A DNA stretch of 64,000 bases from Ashinkailepas kermadecensis. Its lineage: Eukaryota; Arthropoda; Thecostraca; Neolepadidae. Position 1 is the stretch's first letter, and each line of letters opens with the position of its first letter. The position numbers and the translations under genes are program-made. The notes under the pieces are model-generated. The model was given only the letters and a program-made list of their open reading frames with translations. It was not told where the DNA came from and searched no databases. Shown in pieces: positions 11,401-23,400 of the stretch. The DNA lies in assembly GCA_034440615.1 (NCBI GenBank), contig JAOTOM010003989.1, forward strand, positions 124,001 through 188,000, written 5' to 3'.

Positions 11401-14400
11401 CAAATAATTGTGTTTTTCAAATCTCCCCCAAAATGAACTCCCCCAGAGCCAAAAACATGATGTAAGTCGTGAAAGCCTAGGCCCCCTAGTGACGTCACTT
11501 TTGGGGATAGCATTTTGGGGTGGTGTCTGGCCCTACTCGTCGAGCGCTTTCCGATGACACCTCTTTCGTTTGCGTGCGACGCTTAGTTTGGAGATTAGAG
11601 GGGGGTATGTATCACCCCCCCCCCCGAGTCGGGGTGTGAGGTATGACCGGAAAGACGGGGGTTAACAATCCTGGGATTCCCGAGGTGAAAAGCACTCCTC
11701 TTTTCCATTGCAAATAGGTTCATGTCACTACCTATACCTGGAAATTGAAATATATCATGATCAAATACAATCCAGTTTGCTGGCTGCACCTCTTGTTGAA
11801 GACTCGTATTAGGCAAGGGAGAACACAACTTGAAGTTCATGCTTTTATGCTTAATGCGACCAAGGAATGTAAATCAAACTACCCCAGCCCAGGTGTTCGA
11901 TGGTGTTAGCCTATGATAACGTTTTTTTTGTTGTTGTTTAAGTCAGGGTGATTAAGGAAGGAAGTGTCAAGTGGCTAGGAATTTGTAAACTCTAAGAATT
12001 GTGAAATGGGTAGATTTTGGTACATCGGTAGGTGTGAGTGATACCTATTTTAATGTTCTTCTAGAGTGGCGTGAGGGTCAGCTGAAATGCGTGGTAGAGT
12101 GGCGTGAGGGTCAGCTGAAATGCGTGGTAGACACTTGTGACTCAGACTTGCGCACTTGATTGCTCTTCTTGCAGGTGTAGTTCGCTATCTAGTTTATGTC
12201 TGTCGTTCACGAATTGTGTTATCTAAATTAAGTGCTGCATTTTCAGTTCATCTGGCATAAATAAAACGAAGTCATAGTGTGGCCATGGATCAAGTACGCC
12301 TGGATTGGAAACCAACAGCTGTTTGCGTATCAGCCCACCTAGCGGAGGGTAAGTAAAAGCACGGAAACGCGGCCGGTTTTAGGTCGTGCACCAATAGGAG
12401 TTTAGGGTACGCATTTCGTATTGGCATTTTTTCCAATTGATTCAGCCATCCCAGGAGGATTACATCAGCCTTTCATGATATAGAATTAATCAAGGAACCC
12501 TACCGTTCTTTCCTTATTGATTTATTACGCTCCGTTCAGAAGATGTGGTGCGAAGTAAAGACTTCTGTGAGAGGGAGCCCACCTCGCCCCAAGGGTCGGC
12601 CCGCCGATGTTGATATCGTGATGATCTTTATCTCTCTATCTTTATCTTGATCTTGAAATGATTGGACGGGGCAAAGGCAATGGGCAGACCGAAATTAATT
12701 TGGGGGCACATTCCATTGGCTCCCATGATAGAAGTTGAAATTATAGCGTGGGTGGGTTAGGCAAACATTGAGGTGGCGGTTCCACCTCAAAAGTATATTA
12801 AACAACACCTCTGAGTCGAGCTACTGGCAAGTGGTAGCGAATCGGCGAGAACTAGTGGCGTTGCCAGCTAGGGTATGTTGCAAGGGCTGATCCAAGGGGG
12901 AGGAAGCGAAAGTGGCGCCTCTTATGACCCGAAGTACGGAGGTTCCAGTGTACCCTCGGAGGTTCCAGTGTACCCCCTACCTCAAATTTCTCAGCGCAAC
13001 GCGCTCCTCGGCCTGGGAACAGTAGTCCTCTGGGAGTCCGAACGCACGCCGCGAATTTTTCGGCGAAAGGCACTCCTCAGACAAAATCAAATGGTGCCCT
13101 TCTGGGAGATCGGAGTGTATCCCGTCCAAATGTTCTGGACCAAGAGCCGCCCCTCTGGAGAAGTAACGCCTCCTTGGCAAAATCATAAATCTGTCAGTGG
13201 CATGGTGCAGGGGGAGGGGGCTTGTACCCTCCATGGAACTTCCGCTCAATTCTCTTTGCGGATTGGTGGGTAAGCCGAAGTCTGTACTCTGCCATTGAGT
13301 TGTGTAAACCACTCCACCGGAAAATATCAGCCGCATATATAGAGAGCAAGGAGGGTAGGACGAAACCAGAACCGCCCATTATTATCTTTGAGGGTGAAAC
13401 TGCCCCCTCAATGCTTGCTTCCCCCATTCGCAATAATTTCAACTTCTAACATGGGAGCCTATGGAATGTGACCCCCCCCCCCATATTCATTCTGGTCTGC
13501 CTGTTGCCTTCATGTACTTTGCCCCCTCCGATCATTTTAGTAAATCAACATCGGTGGGCCGACCCTTTCGGCGAAATGTGCTTCCTCTCACAGATGCCTT
13601 CACTTCGCATCACGATAACTTCGGAACGGAGCGTAATAAATCAACAAGGAAAGAACGGTAAGGATCCTTTATCAATTCTGTATCATGAAAGGCAGATGCA
13701 ATCCTCCTGGGGTGGCTGAATCAATTGGAGAAATGCCATACGAAATGCGTACCTCGAACTCCCATAGGCGCACGGCCTGAAACTGGCCGCGTTTCCGTGT
13801 TCTTACTTACTCTCCGCTAGGTGGCGGGTTGGTGCCGCTGATACGCGCAGATGAAAGGCGCCGGCGCGGAGTGTCCGATCCAGGCGTAAATCATCCATGG
13901 TGTGGCGCTCATGATCACTGTTGTAAGCAACAGTGTTAAACAATGCAAACATAGCGAACCTAGATCAAAATCAGACCAGAGGCGCCTTGCATAGCACACT
14001 TTCCCTATGTTCAATCCCCGGTATTGTTATACTTCTACTCCATCGGGTTTCATAAAGTAAAGCACAAACAAAAACATTCCTCACGAAAAAAAACGTCCAC
14101 ATACTCAACGCATCGGACGGCTTTTTTGTTTCATAAAACCCAAATGCGGCGAAAACGGTGAGTATGCATAACCTACACTAACCTAACATAACATGTCATG
14201 ACATGACATGACATGACATGACATGACATGACATGACATGACATGACATGACATGACATGACATGACATGACCTAGCCTAGCCTATCCTAACCTGGCCCA
14301 ACGTAATCTGACAGGATGCATACAACCTGGAGCTATGGAGGTATGGTCAACTGGAAAATGAAAGATAGGAGACACCCAAATGTTAGACAGGTTGTATTGA

Positions 14401-17400
14401 GTTAGGTTGAGTTAGGTTGTAGACATGACAAGTGAGTAATTTCCCACAAAAACTGGGTTGACAACTGAACATTTTCAACATGGAATGTTTTGTTTTGAGG
14501 GTTGAGGGTTCTGGAGGTAAAACTATGAATGACAAACACTTGGATCGGAAACTCACGGCTGTTATGCGACCACCGCAGCCACCTAGCAACGGAAGTGCAA
14601 AACATCGACAGGGAACGGTTGTGGGCCACCATGTCCCGAATTCAAAACGATCGAGCAAGACTCATCTTATGCATTTATACATTAAACACTTAACAGAATT
14701 GATAGACACTGAAATATATAATCTGGGGCGAATGCGGGTGGGGGCACTTGAGAAATTGAACGCCGCCACCGGACCATGTGCATATGCAGAACCCTCAGTT
14801 ATAGAAGGTCGGCCATTGAGGAACGTTGCCGCGCATGAGATGGGAGACCAGGGATTCGTCTAACACTTTAACTGCGGTGTCATTGGTACTCGCAGTCACG
14901 ATCAGGGTTGAATTCGTGCCTTATAATTATGGATATGGAGAAGAAAATTGTTGGGTAATCGAATACGAAGAGGATATATTTTTTCCAAACCTCCGACATC
15001 AGAATTTCAACTTGGGCTGTCCAGTCAATGTTGAACATTTCGTCACAGAACAGTTCGTTGTGGAACAGCACCATCAAACTCGAAATGATAAAAATGAGAG
15101 GATAATTTCATGGAGATGATAATGCTCGCGATGACAAAAATCCAGGCTATCCAAAAATACAGCCGAATTTTTCCGATCCTTCAGCTTTAGCATTGCTGCG
15201 GGGCCTGAGTCAGGCGGTGACGATGGCTCCGCAGTAGCCAATGAACCCACCCTCTCCCTCAAAATCTGTTAGGCGAGTCCCTGCAGAAGACGGCGTGGGA
15301 GCGCGATTTATTTAATAGTGGATGATGTTGGCAGTAAATGGATGCGTCGATAATGTTGGCAGAAGTGAAATTTCAGAAATATTTGAAGGTAAGCACACAA
15401 TCGGAGCTGGCAGAGCGTAGCTTGAATGACTTTTAATTTTTTACCCGTCGCTGTCTGGGTGATGGTTAGCTAAAGTACCATCAGTGACCTTTTTTGGCTG
15501 CGCCCCTCATAGTGACCAGGGGTCAATATTTCTTGGACACTTGACAAATGAATTGGAGGATCGACATGCCATACAACATGCTATGTATGTGCAGAAGGCT
15601 GGAAATCCCACCAAACCAGGGGAGGAGAGGTGGGGGCCGCGGTAGCTCAGTTGGTAGAGCGTCGGACTCTTGATCGCAAGATTGCCGGTTCGAATCTCAA
15701 CCGACGGCATTTACCGAGTCCACCCGCGACCAATCGGCGTGAGGGGTTGGCGACGCTATATAACCTAGCGGTTGAATGCGTCGTAAAAGAACTCCCCTCC
15801 CCTTCTTCAGGGGAGGGGAGGCGAGGTCTATATTTTCAAGGATTTTTTGGCTGATTCAATGGTGAAAATGATAAGTTAACATAAGCAGGGTACCAAACTA
15901 GGGCATATAGTGCAAACTAGGTCCGGAAAATGGATGCCCTTAATCTAATGTGGACCCTTAACCTTGCCTTAGCTTTATCTGGTGAGTGCCCTGAAAGCTG
16001 TGGTGAGGCCATTGCAATCCGATTTACAAAGATTGCAAGCGGGCACGGATCCATTGGACTGCAGGCCCATCTCCTTTATTTGCGCCATTTCAAAGTGATT
16101 GAAAAAAAACATTTCGACGTTCGACCAACTTGGCATCTCGAGACGAACTTAATTCTTGCCAATGTTCAGTGTGGTTTCCGACGCACCAGAATTACAACTG
16201 ATCACCTTGTAATTTTGGACACTGCTGTGCGTGAAGCTTCTGTTCATAAACAACACACTACTATTCGACATTGAAAAGGCATATGACACAGCGTGGCATC
16301 ATGCCATTCTCACCATGTTATTTCCATGTGGCCTTTTAGTACGTATGGATAACTTCATTGCGAATCTTATTAGGGATCGTTTCTTCCGTGTGAAAGTTGG
16401 TGGTGTTTACTCCAAAACTTATGAACAGCTAAGCGTAGTTCCACAAGGATCTATTCTGAATGTGATCCTGTTTATAATTTTAATCAATGACGTATGTGAA
16501 GTAGTATCCCCAACACTGGGCCAGGGCCACTCGCTCTTCGTTGATTATTTTGTAGTGTGTGTCACTTCCTCCACCAGCGCATCTGCTCTGCAACTCTGCC
16601 TCGATAGTCTTAATAATTGGAGCTTCACAAACTGTCTCAGATGGTATGCCCCCAAAACAAAATGCATGCATTTCAGTCGCTGACAACGTACATGCAGATA
16701 CATTATTTTGTATATGTTTCGCCACATGATTTCAATTTGCTCGGAAGTGACGTTTCTTGGAGTACTATTCAACAATCGACCAACATATTTACCACATATA
16801 ATGCATTTTCAAAACATTTGCTTCAAGTGCGTGAAAATTCTTAAAGCCACCTTTCGTATGAGCTATAGCACTGATGGGACAACATTGTTACACATATGCG
16901 GTGCTCTTGTCCTCCACACTCTCGACTACTCGTGTATAGTTTATGATGATGCATTCTCATTTGTAAAACAGACCCTGAATACTGTCCACATGATTGTTTT
17001 CGGATTTGCAAAGGGCTTTCCGCACTTCTCGCAGAGCATTCCACTCAATCGAAACAAATGAACCCCATCCGTCCAGTGTTTGACCCTAAAATACGCACTT
17101 GTTATCTCACAATTCCCCACCACCCATCGTACGGTGGCATATTTAACGCGCATCTGGTGGAGCATTCCATGTGGTCGTCCATTATCAGCGAGACCAGTTT
17201 GTGCGCGCGTGTTTCAGCAGCTGGGGGATATGCGGCCGCCGGTTCACCAAGTTGCATATGTTGAAGCGCCCATGGCCAAGCCTTGGCGGGCGCCACCTTT
17301 CGGTATCGACCTTTCGCGGCTGACGCATAGGAAATCCAAAACTACCCGCTAAGTTTCTTGGTCTAGCTATTCGTAATATTTCCAAATACTCCGATTGGTT

Positions 17401-20400
17401 TGTTTGTTTTACACCGACGGATCAAAGACGCAGTCTGGTGTAGGCTGCGCTTTTGTGTGTGGCAAGATAGGGGATTTTTTCTTCTTCACCGCATAAATAT
17501 TCGCAATATCGATGACGCTATGTTTTGTTTCTCGACACCGCCAATCAAAGGTAATCACCGCTAATCACCGCCACCGCTAATCATCTCGAACTCTGCAAGC
17601 AAGCTCCAGTTTCTCATCAGTCTCATACATTCATCCTATTTAGTGTCATGTATTTTAAATATGCTGACCGCCCTTGCACAACAGCAATGCCGTCTTAGTT
17701 TTATGTCGGTACCATGCCATGTCTTAACACGCGCACTGGAGGGGGGCGGGGGGCGAAATCCGCCCACCCCTCCGGTTTTTCGTAAATAACTGCAGATTTT
17801 ACCGGTCGATATACGCGATTTTCTGCGTACCTGCTTAGAAATGGACGGCACGTCGTTTAAAGTAAGAAAAATGGAAATCGGCCGAACATTTTTCAAGTTA
17901 CGGGCCCCTAAAGTAAAAACAAATCCAGCGCCAGACCACAAAAATCGGTGCTGATGCGCTTCCCGTATACTCGCAAAAGGGAAGTGTTCCTGGCAACACT
18001 AGCGACTTGTTTGATGTATATTGATATGCTATATAGTTTCAAGGTCATGTTAGGTCACCAGGGTCAAGTCAGGTAAAGTTCATGACAGGTTAATGGAACC
18101 AAACATGATCAACTGGAATGTTGTCATAAATGCACTACTGTTTGTCATTTCTACTGTTTGTCATTTCGTTTCCATACTTTATTCATGTACTTCACTCTTT
18201 TCTTCACGAAGCCCATTGCTCCGAGCTGCCCGACGGAGCAGTCGGGCGGGCAGCCCGGTTCCGGTAACTGGAACAGGTAACTGACCTGATAAAGTGGTGC
18301 TATATAGGTGACCTGAGGTCACATGTTGGGTCTAGCATCTGCATTGCATCATTAGTAATGTCCAAAACATCATTGATGCCCATTTTTGAGCATTTAAACA
18401 CAATCACAGCGATCCTTAACGATGACAAGCCAAGCCACGCAAAACCATAAAATTTTGCCAATTTGACCTCATTTGACCTTGAAGATATTGACCTAAGGTC
18501 ATGAAATTTGCACACAATAGAGTTCACTACCGTACCTATCCACCCTGCGAATTTCGTTCCTCCAGCTTTACTAGGAGCCGAGATCTTAGGGGGGGCGGAA
18601 TCCGCCCCCCCTCCAGTGCGCCTAATTTTCAGAGGCCCTCCAGGGCGCGTGTTAATTCATGGAACTGAAAAGGTGAACGCTGCTGCCGAGTCAGCATCGG
18701 AACTCCCTGTTCCAGTCAATATCATGATAACGACAACAGCTTTGTTCACCATGCTGAACTTATCAATCGTGGATGAATGGCAACAGCAGTAGTCTTCAGA
18801 GAAACAGTGTATTTCAAAAACAAAAACACGTCTGGGATACTGGCAGTCTGCGGCTCAGAAAAATAGAAGGGAAGAGGTGGCACTGTGCAGACTTCGTATC
18901 GGCCATATATATAAAACTCAGTCATTTTACAAGGAACAATCGGGACCGTTACACAGTCTGTGGGACCGTAGTGACTGTTCAACATATACTTATTTCATGT
19001 ACACATCTCAATTTAACCCAATACAAAATATTTTATGACATCTTGTATTGATAATATATCAGGCGAGCACCCTAGCGTGGATGCCTCAGATGTTTTCAGA
19101 TTCCTAAACACCATCAAAGTACGTGTTACGTATACCCATCGGACGGTTCGTTTTGTGGGCATGAGACAGGCAAGCTGCCCACTCGCGCCCGTGTAGCACT
19201 GTGAACCGTGCCTCCAAAGTTAGGTTTTTAGACATAACTGACACAACTGACAGACTGATTGACTTGTCTCCAATCCGCGTATGACGTCGCGTATATGCAC
19301 GTTTTGGTTTTATCTCCTGGCGGTCGCTAGCACGTTAGTTATGGGTGCAATATAGCCGAAGCCGCTGACTCGTCAAAAAATCCCAACTATGCATACAAGC
19401 CGTGGCGCTGCCAAAAATAGCCCTCCATTTTCCATCCGTGGCCAATGTTTATCAAACCCGAAATACGACAATGCGTATTTTCCACGGCGGAAAATTTATT
19501 TCCTGTCAGTGACGGTTATGTTTTATGAAACGCCCCAAAATTTATGAACAATCAAATTGCAGAGATTAGCCCTAAAGAAATAACTCCACCGTACTATAAA
19601 TTTGACAGCACAAGCACGGCGCGCTCAGTTCAGCTAAGCGCGCCACACACTGACACCTCGACACAACATCACACTCGACGCACTGACATCGTGTCATCAT
19701 GTGTAAGATGTCGCCAGATGGTGACGTCACCGTCCGGCTGCCTCGACCGTGTCCCGGCGTGGCGCCCATCCGGCGGTCGACCGTCCCGGACTGACGTCAA
19801 GCCGCCACGGGCACCGAGTCGGCCTCTGTCCTCTGGCAATTACGTCACAGCTGGTGCGATACCGGGTCGGGGCAGTGTCTTGCGACAGCCAGCCAGCGGC
19901 CCGGCCGCGCCCAGCAGTGGTATCACGGGCCCCGCGGCCTGCGGCCCGGGGTCAGGGGCCGGACCGGCAACGGTCGGCCACAGGGAGGTGTGGCGTCACG
20001 GCTCGGGGTCAGGGGCCGGACCGGCCACGGTCGGCCACAGGGAGGTGTGTGTGGCGTCACGGCTCGGGGTCAGGGGCCGGACCGGCCACGGTCGGCCACA
20101 GGGAGGTGTGGCGTCACGGCTCGGGGTCGGGGGTCAGGGGCCGGACCGGCCACGGTCGGCCACAGGGAGGTGTGGCGTCACGGCTCGGGGTCAGGGGTCA
20201 GGGGCCGGACCGGCCACGGTCGGCCACAGGGAGGTGTGTGTGGCGTCACGGCTCGGGGTCAGGGGCCGGACCGGCCACGGTCGGCCACAGGGAGGTGTGG
20301 CGTCAGCTCGCGGCAGACGCGCAGCGGTGAACGAAGCCCGCAGCGGCACGGCGCGCGAGGGCGGCGGGGCTGGCGTGGGCCCAGTGGATAACAATGGACA

Positions 20401-23400
20401 ACAGAGCGGTCCGACTCCAGCCGCTGTCTTCACATCGGAGCTCTGAACATATAATCACTGAAACCAAAACTCTTAGAACTGTCTCAAGAGCTTCACATGC
20501 GCAGCATCGACTGCACAAGGCTGCCGAAGACTTGGCTGAAGCCACCCACACCCAGCCGTCTCCTCAGCCTACCAGGTTACTCCGTCAGGCGAGCCGACCG
20601 TTCCGTCGGCCGCGGGTATGGTGGCGTCGCGATCATCATCAAGGACTCCATCTCATCATCACTGACTATCCGTCATCGTCAAACCGCATACAAGCTCGAA
20701 TCAATTTGATCGCTGCGAAGCTGGATCGTGGCCGACGAGTCATCATCATCTCCCTCTACAGGCCCCCGCGGCATGCCGTCACCGCACGGAACGCCGACTT
20801 CAGCGAGCAAGTGCTGTTGGATTACCCAAGCGCCGTGATGGTGATTCGTAGCCACGTGAACTGAGACTTATTGAAGGTGTAATGCAACACCGCTCGACAC
20901 CGTCTGGAGATGTTTCTATCGGACTAATCAATCCATCAAACTGTAAACACGTCCACTTTTACCTCAGGATTACAGTGGAGCTGCATCTAGTGCTCGCTGT
21001 ATTATACAGATCAACTGAGTCCGTTTCACTTTGACCTACAGCTTGTAGAATTGGGGGGGTACGGGGCGACATCAGCTGCTTGTATGTGGAGCTCTATTAT
21101 TACACGTTTTACGCCAATTTTTTACCGTCATGCACCCGCCAAAACAGTCACTATTCGCAACCCACGGCTCCCCTATCACATCCACCCTGGAGTTGATGGA
21201 TCGATGCCGGGGAGCAATTAGTGTTAGGACGAGGTTCGAGTTGGTTCGAGCTAAATCTGGCCATCTGGCGTGACACGAAAAGCTAGATCCGGACCAAAAT
21301 CCACGACTGAGGCCCGAATGCCGTCTGGCGGAATATACGTCGAGTGACGAGCAGCAAGAGTGCAGGCGAGCATATCTGTGGATGGTCAAGATGACTACTT
21401 TGTGTAGATTGGACACAAATTGGCGGCTGAGATTGCCAGTCAGCCAGTGGATTCTGGCTCTGCCTGCCGCCGCCTCCGTGTCGTGACCTGCGCCTTTGCT
21501 GTAGCCCCGTTGACCTAGGAACACTACGGCGCACGCTCGCTACTGTGCGGAGCACCGGTGAACGCGAATCGGATGGTCTGTACATTCGGATACTCAAGGC
21601 CGCTTTCCACACTGTCGGTGACGTCATCATTATCAACACCTGTCTCATCCGATCCGACGTGCCCGACTCCTGGAAACGCTCAATTAACCGCCCCATCCAT
21701 AAGTCCGGCAACACATCAGATCCAAGCAACCTTTGGCCCATATCGATCATTCCGGTATCACCAAGGCGATGGAGAGAAAAGTGCACCAACAGCTCTACCA
21801 CAATCTCTCCAGCAACCATATCTCATCCTTCCAGCACGGCCCACGCCGCTTGACGAAAACCACTGGTGACCGTCTCCGACCAAAACCGCTCTGGTGACCG
21901 TCTCCGACCAAACTTTCCGTCACAGACAGCGGGGAAATCACCCTTGTGTGTTTTATCGGCTAAGTGTTTGTGTCTTAAGTAAGCATTTCGGCGTTACTGA
22001 CCATCAAATGCTCTCCCGCAAATTACACCTTCATTGAGTCTACAGTGTCTGGTTCTCGGCATATCTCCACGGTCACACCCAGATTGTTGCACCGACATTT
22101 CCCACCGATCAGACGGACGTCACCACCGCTAGCTAACCGTATGAGTGCTCCAGTGGCCAGCCCTTGGACCACTACTCTACTGTTTTTGCAGACAATCTTG
22201 CGCTGTTCAGCTCCGGGGCCCTCAACGCGACGTGGGGCTGGGCCCACGTCGCCGGAGGGCCTTTCGGCCCTCCGGGGCCGAAAGGCGATTTTGTGTGACC
22301 CCCGGTGCGATTTTCGGGCCCGGCCCCGGCGCGAGCTTTCGGTGCCCCGCTGTATTTATTCGGGGCCTTCGACAGGATTTTTTTAGTCCCAGCTCTATTT
22401 TTCGGGGTTCCCGCGCAGTGTTTCCGAATACCGACGCAAATCTTGGGGACCCACCACCTCAGGGGCATCCAATTGTTGCTGGTCCCACTGGGCAAAGAAG
22501 GCTAAAACTCTGTGATTGCTGATTATGTATAGCTCTTGATCTGGTATTGCAGTGAGCAGTACGCTGTTTGACCTTCATTGGCCTGTGCGTCACAGTGAAT
22601 GACACCCTGGATGATCTCCTGACCGAGTCTGGTGATGAGGAGGAGAGCGATGCTGTTGTCAGCCAAGTGCTGGACGAGATCGGCATCGACATTTCCAACA
22701 AGGTGAGAGGCCGGATCTGACGCGAGTCCAGGTTCGACAGCAGAGGCGGCCAGTGTCAGGCGTAGGATCCATCACTGCACGGGTTGCCGTGCAGGTATGT
22801 GCCGCATCTCTGCAGGTTTGTGCCCGATCGGCAATGGAACACTGCCAATTTCGACTGGTGTTTGCAGTTCATGTGTGTAGCGCCGTGGCTCCGGATTTAT
22901 GGCTGGTCGTTCTACGGTCTGTCCGTATTGACGGGTCTCAACTCCCGGTGATTGATGTGGCACTCCCTGTGATGGGTTCCACTCCCGGTGGTCCGTGTTC
23001 TCCCCCTATGAGCCGACCGGTATCTCTTTCTGTGATCTGGCTGGTGCCCTATCGCTGCGACCTGACTGGTACCCTCTCCCTCTGACCTGACTGGTACCCT
23101 CTCCCTGTGACCTGACTGGTACCCTCTCCCTCTGACCTGACTGGTACCCTCTCCCTGCGACCTGACTGGTACCCTCTCCCTGTGACCTGACTGGTACCCT
23201 CTCCCTGTGACCTGACTGGTACCCTCTCCCTGTGACCTGACTGGTACCCTCTCCCTGTGACCTGACTGGTACCCTCCCCCTGTGACCTGACTGGTACCCT
23301 CTCCCTGTGGCCTGACTGGTACCCTCTCCCTGTGACCTGACTGGTGCCATCTCCCTGTGTTCTGAATTTTGTCATCTCCCTGTGATATGACCGGTGTATT

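Larger units (their letters stand above)
9595..22595 (+). other. CHMP2B intron 4 (13 kb, repeat-laden)
   Basis: The intron contains the 83-bp array, several small duplications, a long-inverted-repeat element, a SINE head, two LINEs, a TTAA transposon, a GC-rich minisatellite and a satellite stretch. Stretches 10413-12061, 13907-14185 and 14276-15635 contain no gene I can support. 11006-11540 is T- and A-rich, unassigned sequence. Confidence 0.85.

Noticed and set aside
15636..15709. tRNA gene
   Set aside because: A and B boxes are good, but the acceptor stem has two mismatches, the anticodon arm does not fold and a SINE-like body follows.
19544..20446. 300-codon open frame
   Set aside because: Kept open by a GC-rich minisatellite; overlapping frames are open too and the end runs into a LINE relic.
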